Shown here piece by piece: positions 1 to 7,081 of a DNA stretch of 10,404 nt. Position 1 is the first letter of the stretch. The number at the start of each line of letters is the position of its first letter. The notes under the pieces were generated by a model. It saw only the letters and a program-made list of their open reading frames with translations. It was not told the origin of the DNA and did not search any database. The translations under genes and the position numbers were made by a program. Source of the DNA: Planctomycetota bacterium (GTDB lineage Bacteria > Planctomycetota > Phycisphaerae > Sedimentisphaerales > Anaerobacaceae). The stretch covers positions 8,845 to 19,248 of the forward strand of contig JAFNGF010000206.1 in assembly GCA_017885385.1 (NCBI GenBank), given 5' to 3'.

Positions 1-1466
1 CGTTCGTCACGCTCGGCGAATACCTTGCGGGCAATTTCACACAGCTCCACCACTTTAGCCTGGTCGGTGAAAATTTTGACCTGCACCTTGTCTATGATGC
101 TGGAATACTCGTCGTGATATTTGGCGTGCAGGATTTTGCCGATATGCTCAAGCCTGAATCCCGCCTTGAAGGCATCTTTGGAGATTCGAATCCAGTTCAT
201 GTCGCGCTGGCCCATGTGCCATAGTCCCTGTGCCTCGTTCATAAACCTATGAATCTGCCGCTCCAGCACCGGCTCAAAATCGGGCTGCATTTTTCTTCCC
301 GCCACCTCAACAACGATCCCCAGCGGCAGCTTTCCTCCTTCAGCGAGCGAGGCAACGTCTGAGCCTTTTAGTTCTACCTTGCCATCCTCCACCTCGGCGA
401 TATCCAGCATTCGCAGCCATTCAAAAGACGGCGTTCTCTGGCCGCCGAACTCGCAGTGCATGTCTTCCTTGCGGATGCGCTCACCCTCAAACGCAGGGCT
501 ATAGGCCACAGGAATAGGGATCTGCGAGACCTTTATCTTCAAGCCGCGAACTTCGATGGCCTTTTCTACGATCTGGCCGTGCGGAATATTGGACACCACG
601 TGCTCATAAGTGCATACGCCGGTCGGTAGAATTTGCGGAATGTCGGAGTCGGCGATGGTCGGAAATCCGTAATTGATCGCCCCGGCGGCGTTAGCATACC
701 ATTCATCGGTAACCGTGCCCAGAGCCAGGACGAAGGCAAAAATCCTGTTCTTATTGTAGATAAGATTACGGTGGAAATCACCAGCTTGGACGCCTCCGAA
801 GCTAAGCGCCGCCCGGCTGGCAAAACCCAGCGCATATACCGCTGAGGTAATATCTCTGCCGAAAGGCACGAGGCGGGTTTCCCAGCCCAGTTGCACGCCG
901 CCCTGGACAAGTTGTTCAGCAAACGTAGTGCCGTTGTGATGCGCGTGCATAAAAACGTACAAGCATCGCTGCTGCAATTTGCGGGCGATGTCCACCGCCG
1001 TTTCAACATCTGGTGCGGCGCCAACCACCGCCGCAAATCCGGGGGCGGTGCCGTCAACAAACTGAATGCCGCGTTCGCGCAGGATTACATCGTCCGCCGC
1101 GCCGAGCCAAATACCGTCTACAGGATTAGGCCCGATTACGTATTTACACGACTCGATAATTTCCTCTGCAAAAAGTGTCGCCATGCCCGCATCGAGGGTC
1201 GGCCCCAAATATGGTATCCACAAATCATCGTCAACCGGCGGCGGCAATAAGCTCTTGATTTCCGCCATGACCCGGTCAAAGTCGCCGAGTCTTTCGACAG
1301 CCATGCCGGTCATGGAATATATGATCGGCATGTAGTAGCCGGTGTTGGGAAACGCGACCGGGCAGTCTTTGCCTTTTTCTTTAATGGCCCGTGACAGAAT
1401 ATCCTCAGCCTGCTTAGCTATCTTATGAGCACCACGTATCGCCGCTGAAGCAATGATTTTCGACAT
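1..1466 (-). CDS. acsB: Acetyl-CoA synthase (CODH/ACS alpha subunit), N-terminal 488 residues, runs off window
   Basis: The reading frame is open from ATG at 1466 to the window edge and begins MSKIIASAAIRGAHK. It matches the bacterial acetyl-CoA synthase AcsB (about 730 residues in acetogens), which joins CO from CODH, a methyl group from the corrinoid protein and CoA into acetyl-CoA. The visible part covers the N-terminal Rossmann-like, CODH-contacting domain, including stretches such as FAEQLVQGGVQLGWETRLVP, and most of the middle domain. The A-cluster cysteines of the C-terminal domain lie outside the window, so catalytic competence cannot be judged. A Shine-Dalgarno AAAGG sits 7 bases before the ATG. 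The gene follows acsA by 32 bases, so the two are surely co-transcribed. No internal stop or frameshift is seen. Identification is by sequence recognition; the missing part is about 240 residues if the length is typical. Confidence 0.95.
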   Translation of the reverse strand, partial: MSKIIASAAIRGAHKIAKQAEDILSRAIKEKGKDCPVAFPNTGYYMPIIYSMTGMAVERLGDFDRVMAEIKSLLPPPVDDDLWIPYLGPTLDAGMATLFAEEIIESCKYVIGPNPVDGIWLGAADDVILRERGIQFVDGTAPGFAAVVGAAPDVETAVDIARKLQQRCLYVFMHAHHNGTTFAEQLVQGGVQLGWETRLVPFGRDITSAVYALGFASRAALSFGGVQAGDFHRNLIYNKNRIFAFVLALGTVTDEWYANAAGAINYGFPTIADSDIPQILPTGVCTYEHVVSNIPHGQIVEKAIEVRGLKIKVSQIPIPVAYSPAFEGERIRKEDMHCEFGGQRTPSFEWLRMLDIAEVEDGKVELKGSDVASLAEGGKLPLGIVVEVAGRKMQPDFEPVLERQIHRFMNEAQGLWHMGQRDMNWIRISKDAFKAGFRLEHIGKILHAKYHDEYSSIIDKVQVKIFTDQAKVVELCEIARKVFAERDE

Positions 1467-1498
1467 AATCTAACCTTTCATCGATGAGAATCCAGTTT

Positions 1499-3445
1499 TC
1501 ATTCCACGGCGAGCGATCGTCGGTCTGCCATGTCGTAGAGCTTTCGCTCTTTCTCGACGTTTATTCCCAGGGAGTCGCGTTTGCTTTCGATGTGTGCGTG
1601 TATAAGTTCGGCGGCCTTAACCGGATCAGACTCGACGGCCCACCGGCCGCCTAAGTCTTTCTCAATTCCGCCGAACAAATAGTCACTGACGTTTTTACTG
1701 CCGGCAATCGGCAGCAGTTCTTTGGCGAAAACCACTAACACGCCGCTGGCCACAAAATACTGCCCGATGGAAATCGCCTTTTCGGTGATCGACTCCAGGC
1801 ACGCGCCGGCAACCGGCACCTCGGAGATGTCCTCGCCCAAGCCGCCCTCTCGCACGATTTCACTGCACGCCACCAACAGGCGACTATTGTCCACGCAACT
1901 GCCGCACACCAGCACCGGCGAAATGCCCACCGCTTCGCAGACCTCCCGCAGACCCGGCCCGGCAAACTGCAGAGCCTCCTTGGGATTTGCCAGGCCTATC
2001 TTACTGCAGGCAATCGCGGCACAGCCGGTCGTCAGCACCAGGATGTCACGCTTAATCAGCTCCTTTGCCAGCGTGGTATGCGTATAGTCCTGCTGGACCT
2101 TCGGGTTAGTGCAGCCGACTATACCCACGACGCCGCGGATTCGGCCATTTATAATATTGTCATTCAGCGGCCGGTAACTGGCTCGGAATCTGCCGCCCAG
2201 AATATAGTTGATAGACTCGTGGCTAAAGCCGACCACCGCCTTGGACTTTTGGTTCGGGATGGTAACCTCGCCGCGATTTTTGTAGTTCTCGATAGCCATC
2301 CTGACTATCTCTTTGGCTGTGCTAAGCGCGGATTTTACTTCCATCGGAATATGCTGAACGCCGAGGATTTTTGCCTTGTCGGAGGTGGTGATCAGCTTGG
2401 TGTGGAAGCACCTGGCGATTTCCGCCAGTCCCTGCATTACGCACTGCACGTCGACCGCCATCAGCTCGACCGCTCCGGTGGCGATGGCCAGCTCCTGAGA
2501 AAGGAAGTTGCCGGCTATGGGCACTCCATGCCGCATCAGCAGCTCGTTGGCGGTACAGCAAATGCCCGCGACATTGATTCCTTTGGCGCCCGCGTTTTTG
2601 GCCTCAGCCAGCAGGTCATTATCGGCAGCCGCAGCCACCACCATCTCCGAGAGAATAGGCTCATGCCCGTGAACAATGATATTCACTTCGTTCTTTTTCA
2701 GAACGCCCAGGTTCACTTCGCCCCGGCCTGGATAAGGCGTGCCGAAAAGGACATCCTGCAGCTCGGTAGCCAGCATCGACCCGCCCCAGCCATCGGCAAG
2801 GGCTGTTCTGCTGGCGTGCATAAGGATACTTTTATAATCCTGATCCACGCCCATAGTAGTTCTGTGCAGGGCCTCGACCACTTCGCGGTCGACCGCTCGC
2901 GGCGTTATATCGAGCTTTTCCCAGATTTCCCGGCGTGGTTTTGGCGCCCGGCGAGCCATTAGCTGTGTACCTTGTGACTTTCCGAACTCGTCCAGCGCAA
3001 TTCGCCCGACATCGCCGGCAATCTCATTGGCGGATCGGTCTTTAGTAGTCTGGACGCCCATCTCTTGAGCCAGCTTATACAGCTTCAACGTGTCCTTGAG
3101 CTGGTAGCCCGGGGCCTCGCCTTTGGCTGCCGCCAGAAATACTTCGGCAACGCCTCGACCATGGTCGCTGTGGGCGCTGCAGCCGGCCGCAACTGCCCGC
3201 AGAAAGTTCCGCGCCACGATTGTATCGGCGTCGGCGCCGCAAACCCCAAGTTGCGGCCCCTCGCCAAACGGGTCAATCCGGCACGGCCCCATCGTGCAAA
3301 TACGACAGCACAGCCCCAGTTTGCCAAAGCCACACTGCGGCAACTGAGCATCAAGCCTGTCCCAGGCGTTCTGCTGGCCGGATTTGGCCATTTGGGCTAT
3401 CATTTTCTGTGCTGCTTTATCACTACTACGTTTCTTAGCATCCAT
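1499..3445 (-). CDS. acsA: Carbon monoxide dehydrogenase catalytic subunit (CODH/ACS beta subunit)
   Basis: 648 residues; the Ni-Fe-S enzyme reducing CO2 to CO for AcsB, or oxidising CO. Compared with Carboxydothermus CODH-II, all metal sites are present: D-cluster C38 and C46; B-cluster C47, C50, C55 and C69; C-cluster H261, C297 (in GICCTANE), C335, C445, C475 and C517 (in GSCVDNSR). The proton-relay histidines H92 and H95 (AHSDHGR) and the catalytic lysine K556 (ITEKA) are also there. The frame stays open 51 codons upstream to 3598, but that part overlaps the end of the preceding gene and encodes nothing CODH-like. The chosen ATG at 3445 has GGAG 7 bases upstream (3453-3456) and leaves a 34-base gap after the NuoG-N-like gene. 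The name acsA rather than cooS is chosen because acsB follows directly. The protein is expected to be cytoplasmic and to form the homodimer core of the CODH/ACS complex. Confidence 0.97.
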   Translation of the reverse strand: MDAKKRSSDKAAQKMIAQMAKSGQQNAWDRLDAQLPQCGFGKLGLCCRICTMGPCRIDPFGEGPQLGVCGADADTIVARNFLRAVAAGCSAHSDHGRGVAEVFLAAAKGEAPGYQLKDTLKLYKLAQEMGVQTTKDRSANEIAGDVGRIALDEFGKSQGTQLMARRAPKPRREIWEKLDITPRAVDREVVEALHRTTMGVDQDYKSILMHASRTALADGWGGSMLATELQDVLFGTPYPGRGEVNLGVLKKNEVNIIVHGHEPILSEMVVAAAADNDLLAEAKNAGAKGINVAGICCTANELLMRHGVPIAGNFLSQELAIATGAVELMAVDVQCVMQGLAEIARCFHTKLITTSDKAKILGVQHIPMEVKSALSTAKEIVRMAIENYKNRGEVTIPNQKSKAVVGFSHESINYILGGRFRASYRPLNDNIINGRIRGVVGIVGCTNPKVQQDYTHTTLAKELIKRDILVLTTGCAAIACSKIGLANPKEALQFAGPGLREVCEAVGISPVLVCGSCVDNSRLLVACSEIVREGGLGEDISEVPVAGACLESITEKAISIGQYFVASGVLVVFAKELLPIAGSKNVSDYLFGGIEKDLGGRWAVESDPVKAAELIHAHIESKRDSLGINVEKERKLYDMADRRSLAVE

Positions 3446-3479
3446 AAACACTCTCCGTCGCACAATTGAAAATTGACAA

Positions 3480-4322
3480 TTAGGGGCTTGCCACCCTACC
3501 AGCCGTTTGTAATCTCCTGCATTTCGGGCAGAGGCGCAAACGCTTGCGCAGCTCTGGCCAGAACGTAGCATGGGCAGATTTTCTGCCCATGCCGACATTC
3601 CCTTGCGAGCAGGCCTGCATGGGCAAACAAGTTGCCCATCCTACATTTCGTAGGGCCTGCTCACATACCTGCGTGCTGAGAATAGGCGCTCCGCACTGCT
3701 TGCAGACAAGAAGCTTCACACGCGACTTAAACGGCGATATTTCCACCTCACACTCATCTTTGTGAACTCTGACTTCGATAGTTCCGACCGGACAAACGGC
3801 CGCGCACGCCCCACAGCCAATGCAGTCTTCCGAGGGCTGGCGAAAAGGCGCAGCCACCGTTCGGTCCGCCCCGCGCCCGGCAAATCCGATAGCAGATTTG
3901 CCGATTATCTGCTCACATACGCGAACGCATAGGCCGCATAAGATACAGTTCCGCTGACTCTCGGTGACTTTTGGCCAGAGTGTTCCTTTGACGCCCATCC
4001 GCTCGGCCAATTCTTTCAGCTCCTGGCTGTCAGGCGACCGGGCCAACAGCAGCTCCATCACGCCGCGACGAGCCTGCTGAGCACGTTCGCTCATGACGTA
4101 AACGATGACATCGTGACGCACAGGATAATTGCAGGCTGTAACCAGTTGCCGCCAGTCGCCGCGGTCAAGCTCTACCATGCACAGCCGGCATGAGGCTTCG
4201 CTGGAAAGGGCCGGGTGATAGCAGAGCGTAGGGATCCAGATGCCGGCATATCTGGCGGCATCCAGAACCGTCGCCCCCCTTTCTACCTCAACGCTATGTC
4301 CATCTATGGTTACCGTGGGCAT
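3480..4322 (-). CDS. NuoG-N/HoxU-like Fe-S electron-transfer subunit with an element-disrupted C-terminus
   Basis: 280 residues. An N-terminal plant-type [2Fe-2S] domain has C34, C45, C48 and C64. Two [4Fe-4S] motifs follow: C126-x2-C129-x2-C132-x3-C136 and C167-x2-C170-x2-C173-x3-C177. Then come CKQC (207-210) and CPKC (265-268), which look like two halves of a zinc ribbon or rubredoxin-like knuckle. This is the architecture of the N-terminal part of NuoG, HoxU and the front of [FeFe]-hydrogenase HydA, but there is no H-cluster or molybdopterin domain. The subunit probably wires NuoF to an oxidoreductase; acsA, 34 bases downstream, is the obvious candidate partner. The start ATG has AGGGA 6 bases upstream. 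Residues about 220-252 are encoded by palindromic DNA lying between the two CxxC pairs, and the last residues (GRVASP) resemble a repeat fragment, so the natural C-terminus was probably shorter. Family is well supported; partner is inferred. Confidence 0.88.
   Translation of the reverse strand: MPTVTIDGHSVEVERGATVLDAARYAGIWIPTLCYHPALSSEASCRLCMVELDRGDWRQLVTACNYPVRHDVIVYVMSERAQQARRGVMELLLARSPDSQELKELAERMGVKGTLWPKVTESQRNCILCGLCVRVCEQIIGKSAIGFAGRGADRTVAAPFRQPSEDCIGCGACAAVCPVGTIEVRVHKDECEVEISPFKSRVKLLVCKQCGAPILSTQVCEQALRNVGWATCLPMQACSQGNVGMGRKSAHATFWPELRKRLRLCPKCRRLQTAGRVASP
3568..3592. repeat. Perfect 11-bp hairpin inside the NuoG-N-like gene
   Basis: Arms 3568-3578 (gcatgggcaga) and 3582-3592 (tctgcccatgc) are perfect inverted repeats around a 3-base loop. 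The hairpin lies within the coding frame (about residues 244-252) and shares its core, atgggca/tgcccat, with the element 15 bases further along at 3607-3662. Together they look like two related palindromic units inserted side by side. Confidence 0.8.
3607..3662. repeat. Branched palindromic element (outer stem plus two hairpins) inside the NuoG-N-like gene
   Basis: The outer 9-bp arms gagcaggcc (3607-3615) and ggcctgctc (3654-3662) enclose two hairpins: atgggcaa/ttgcccat (3619-3626/3632-3639, 5-base loop) and cctac/gtagg (3640-3644/3650-3654, 5-base loop). The whole would fold as a three-way junction. It is read through in frame as part of residues about 220-239. The composition is unlike the surrounding iron-sulfur coding sequence, which suggests insertion of a REP-like or MITE-like unit. 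Confidence 0.75.
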
Positions 4323-4332
4323 CAGTTATCCC

Positions 4333-4385
4333 TGTGGCACGGGCTTGCAGCCCGTGAAAAACACGGCCAGGATGGCCGTGCCACA
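4333..4385. repeat. Y-shaped double-hairpin element between nuoF and the NuoG-N-like gene
   Basis: The outer stem tgtgg (4333-4337)/ccaca (4381-4385) directly abuts two perfect 8-bp hairpins with 3-base loops: cacgggct/agcccgtg (4338-4345/4349-4356) and cacggcca/tggccgtg (4362-4369/4373-4380). A run of five A (4357-4361) joins them. It fills nearly the whole gap from 3 bases after the nuoF stop to the Shine-Dalgarno (4329-4333) of the next gene, sharing one base with it. It looks like a dispersed palindromic repeat. By position it could also tune translation or mRNA stability of the downstream gene. Confidence 0.8.
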
Positions 4386-4388
4386 CCC

Positions 4389-6263
4389 CTATACCTTTAG
4401 CACTGCGGTGAAGGGACATTTCTCCCAGCACGTTCCGCAGCGAGTGCATTTTTGCTCGTCGATTACATGCGGAGCTTTTCTTTCCCCCGTAATCGCATCG
4501 ACCGGGCAGTTCTTAAGACAAATTCCACAGCCTTTACAGGCTTCGGCGTCGATCTGGTAAATGAAAAGTCCCCGGCACTCTTTAGCCGGGCAGCGGCGAT
4601 CCAGAATGTGCGCATCATATTCGTCACGGAAATACCGTATGGTGGAAAGAACCGGATTTGCCGCCGTTGCACCCAGGGCACAAAGAGCTGTTCCGGAAAG
4701 AATCTCTGCCAGAGCCTGCAGCTTCTCTACGTCGCCTGCTTGTCCATCTCCTTTGGTGATACCCTGGAGGATGTGCCGCATCTGGGCCAGGCCTTCACGG
4801 CAAGGCGTACACTTGCCGCAGGATTCGTTCAGTAGAAAATCGGTGAAGTACCTGGCGATGTTCACCATACAGGTATCCTCGTCCATAACGATTAAGCCCC
4901 CCGAGCCCATCATAGAGCCGAGGTTGGTCAGCTCCTCATAGTCCACGCGGGCATCGAGATGCTCGGCGGGTATACATCCGCCGGATGGGCCTCCAGTCTG
5001 CACCGCCTTGAACTTTTTGCCGTCGCGTATTCCGCCGCCGATTTCATAAATTATCCGCCGCAGCGTAATGCCCATTGGCACTTCTACCAGGCCGCTATTA
5101 GCGATCTTGCCGACCAGGCTGAATACCTTGGTCCCTTTGGACTTTTCTGTGCCGATGCCGGCGAACCACTTTCCGCCCCGGTTTATGATGTGCGGGATAT
5201 TCGCCCAGGTTTCGACGTTGTTAAGGTTGGTGGGCTTTCCCCACAGACCGCTTTCAACTGTATGGACGTATTTTGCTCTGGGTTCGCCCGGTCGGCCTTC
5301 TAGTGATGCCATCAGCGCTGTGGACTCGCCGCAGACAAACGCCCCGCCGCCGCGGTTGATCTGAATATCGAAAGAAAAGGAAGTGCCCAGGATATTTTCG
5401 CCAAGCAGTCCGATTTCTTGGGCTTGGGAGATCGCGGTTCTTAAGTACTTCACCGCAAGCGGATATTCATTGCGGACATAGATATAACCCTTTTCCGAAC
5501 CGATTGCGTACGCCCCGATAAGCATGCCCTCGATAACCGAGTGCGGATTGCCTTCCATAAGAGAACGGTCCATGTAGGCTCCGGGGTCGCCTTCATCGCC
5601 ATTGCCGATGACATACTTGGGTCCGCCAGCGGCGGACCGGCAGGATCGCCATTTTCTTGCGGTCGGGAATCCCCCGCCGCCCCGGCCTCGCAGTCCCGCC
5701 ACTTCCACCTCGGCGATCACTTCTTCAGGCGTCATCGAGGTCAACGCCTTCACCAGAGCACTATACCCTCCTGCGGCAATGTAGTCGGTGATTTTTGTGG
5801 GGTCGATCCGGCCGTTCTGTGACAATACGATCCGCTGCTGAACCTTATAGAAAGGTATTTCTTCTGCCGCTTCGAGTTTTCTGCCCGATTCAGGGTCCTG
5901 ATACAGCAGCCTGGGCACCGCCCTTCCTCCAAGCACAGTTTCACGGAAAATCTCAGCGACGTCAGGCTCTTCAACCTGCTGGTAAAAGATTCCTGCTGGC
6001 TCGACGACTACGATGGGACTGCGCTGGCACAATCCGTGGCAGCCTGTGGGCTTTACCTCGATATTGCCGGCCCGACCCCGCCCCGAGGCGGACTCTATTG
6101 CCTCTTCAAACAGCTCGTACAGTCTGGCAGCACCTTTGGCCTGACAGCCCGTGCCCATGCAAAGTCTTACAGACCTGGTGCCGGTTCTGTCCTGGCTGCG
6201 CAAAGACCGGGCAAAGCCTTCGAAATCGGCGATACTGGCAAATCTTGCCGGGGCATCAATCAC
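4389..6263 (-). CDS. NuoF/HndC/HydB-type NADH-binding flavoprotein subunit
   Basis: 624 residues; the NAD(H)- and FMN-binding diaphorase subunit. A thioredoxin-like [2Fe-2S] domain has C35, C40, C75 and C79. The NuoF core carries the glycine-rich GRGGGGFPTARKW (193-205) and NGDEGDPGAYMDRS (221-234). The N3-type [4Fe-4S] motif is C482-x2-C485-x2-C488 with C528. Two C-terminal ferredoxin motifs are C576/C579/C582/C586 and C606/C609/C612/C616. This three-part layout is that of HndC, HydB and related subunits of NAD(P)-linked, often electron-bifurcating hydrogenases and formate dehydrogenases, rather than respiratory complex I. It starts with GTG at 6263, overlapping the nuoE stop in GTGA, so translation is coupled. 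Residue 220 is glycine where related proteins often have cysteine before N-x-DEGDPG, and a perfect palindrome lies just upstream in the gene. Class assignment is firm; bifurcation itself cannot be read from the sequence. Confidence 0.93.
   Translation of the reverse strand: MIDAPARFASIADFEGFARSLRSQDRTGTRSVRLCMGTGCQAKGAARLYELFEEAIESASGRGRAGNIEVKPTGCHGLCQRSPIVVVEPAGIFYQQVEEPDVAEIFRETVLGGRAVPRLLYQDPESGRKLEAAEEIPFYKVQQRIVLSQNGRIDPTKITDYIAAGGYSALVKALTSMTPEEVIAEVEVAGLRGRGGGGFPTARKWRSCRSAAGGPKYVIGNGDEGDPGAYMDRSLMEGNPHSVIEGMLIGAYAIGSEKGYIYVRNEYPLAVKYLRTAISQAQEIGLLGENILGTSFSFDIQINRGGGAFVCGESTALMASLEGRPGEPRAKYVHTVESGLWGKPTNLNNVETWANIPHIINRGGKWFAGIGTEKSKGTKVFSLVGKIANSGLVEVPMGITLRRIIYEIGGGIRDGKKFKAVQTGGPSGGCIPAEHLDARVDYEELTNLGSMMGSGGLIVMDEDTCMVNIARYFTDFLLNESCGKCTPCREGLAQMRHILQGITKGDGQAGDVEKLQALAEILSGTALCALGATAANPVLSTIRYFRDEYDAHILDRRCPAKECRGLFIYQIDAEACKGCGICLKNCPVDAITGERKAPHVIDEQKCTRCGTCWEKCPFTAVLKV
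5620..5638. repeat. Perfect 8-bp palindrome inside nuoF
   Basis: ggtccgcc (5620-5627) and ggcggacc (5631-5638) form an inverted repeat around a 3-base loop, encoding about residues 209-215 next to the glycine-rich FMN/NADH site. The spacing between KW (204-205) and KY (216-217) seems normal for the family, so this is not a clean insertion; it may be a replaced stretch or coincidence. Confidence 0.5.
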
Positions 6264-6763
6264 TCTGCGGCCTCCTTCGCATCAGCTTGGGCGGCTTGTT
6301 CAGCAGGACCAAGCCCCTGCAAAATCTCAAGTGCGGATTCAGACGTAACGCCGTCGTAGTATTTGCCATCCACAACCATTACCGGCGCAAGAGCGCAGGC
6401 ACCCACGCAGTTTACCGCGGTGAAGGTGAACAATCGGTCGGCCGTCGTGCCGCTAGGAGCGACCTTAAATTCCTTACAGATGGCTTGGGAAATGCCGGCT
6501 GAACCCTTGAGATAGCACACGGTGCCCATGCACAGCGACACTTCGTGCGCACCCTTGGGCGCAAGCCGAAACGATGCGTAGAATGTCGCCACAGCGTATA
6601 AACGCATAAGCGGCACATTCAGCCGCTTTGCCAAAGCCCGTAGACTGTCGGTCGGCAGATAGCCACACTCGGCCTGCAGGTCCTGCATCATTGGTATCAG
6701 CATCCCAACGTCTCGGTCGTAGCGCTCAACAATCTGCTCGATAAGCGAACTATCCTGGTTCAT
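6260..6763 (-). CDS. NuoE/HndA-like [2Fe-2S] subunit
   Basis: 167 residues. It is the small thioredoxin-fold [2Fe-2S] partner of NuoF in NADH dehydrogenases and NAD-linked hydrogenases. A helical N-terminal region (IVERYDRDVGMLIPMMQDLQ) leads into the family signature LYAVATFYASF (55-65). The cluster ligands are C78, C83, C119 and C123 (C-x4-C and C-x3-C). The tail after about residue 150 is alanine- and glutamate-rich. The frame is open upstream to 6808 through a TTG, but ATG at 6763 (MNQDSSLIEQ) fits the family; only a weak GGGA lies about 11 bases ahead. The stop overlaps the GTG of nuoF, which indicates translational coupling and a fixed NuoE:NuoF ratio. It should pass electrons between the NuoF flavin and accessory clusters. 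Confidence 0.93.
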   Translation of the reverse strand: MNQDSSLIEQIVERYDRDVGMLIPMMQDLQAECGYLPTDSLRALAKRLNVPLMRLYAVATFYASFRLAPKGAHEVSLCMGTVCYLKGSAGISQAICKEFKVAPSGTTADRLFTFTAVNCVGACALAPVMVVDGKYYDGVTSESALEILQGLGPAEQAAQADAKEAAE

Positions 6764-6804
6764 TATGGCTGCATTCCCGTTATACAGTGTGTCACTAAAC
6801 GGTC

Positions 6805-7081
6805 TCAATCGTCACTTTCTTTGCCCCTCTTGCGCAATAAGACAATTGGCGGCGTGTCGAACTCCACCACGCGGAAGCTAACGCCGTGCTCCGGGACAGT
6901 TCGTTTGACCATCTGTATGCCTGGACACCTGGGCTCTGGAAAGTCCCATGCAAAATGAGCCTTTCAATTCAACTTTGTCCTGCAGCCCCTCTTTGGCCAG
7001 GACTTCGTTGAACCGCCCTATCATCCGCCGGGCGCCTTTGATGTGACAGGAGCTACCCACACATACGGTCACAGTGATCAT
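6805..7081 (-). pseudogene. Small thioredoxin-like [2Fe-2S] protein (HndB-like), apparent frameshift
   Basis: The ATG at 7081 opens a frame that begins MITVTVCVGSSCHIKGARR and runs well through VELKGSFCMG, typical of the small (2Fe-2S) ferredoxin-like proteins next to HndA/HndC-type genes. The C-x4-C pair (C7, C12) is intact. Just after FCMG (near 6945) the family likeness stops and the frame ends at TAG 6880-6878, giving 67 residues. In another frame the sequence stays open with protein-like text (EHGVSFRVVEFDTPPIVLL) to TGA at 6807-6805. A one- or two-base indel near 6945 would explain both. The start overlaps the ferredoxin stop in ATGA. It may be a real decayed gene or a sequencing/assembly error. 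If real, the second half of the cluster site is altered and the protein is probably non-functional. Confidence 0.65.

Noticed and set aside
566..1060. Minus-strand open frame of 164 codons within the acsB region
   Set aside because: Out of frame with the continuous acsB reading frame that covers 1-1466 and is clearly the real gene.
2078..2962. Long + strand open frame of 294 codons
   Set aside because: It lies wholly antisense to acsA, whose ligands are all conserved; its translation resembles no family, and GC-rich coding DNA often gives open antisense frames.
3462..3483. AT-rich repeat-like spacer before acsA, resembling the one at 9525-9554
   Set aside because: Only TAATTG and CAATTG are shared and no -35/-10 pair with proper spacing was found; AT-rich intergenic sequence explains it.
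3446..3598. 51-codon N-terminal extension of acsA
   Set aside because: It overlaps the end of the NuoG-N-like gene and its repeat DNA; the ATG at 3445 has a good Shine-Dalgarno.
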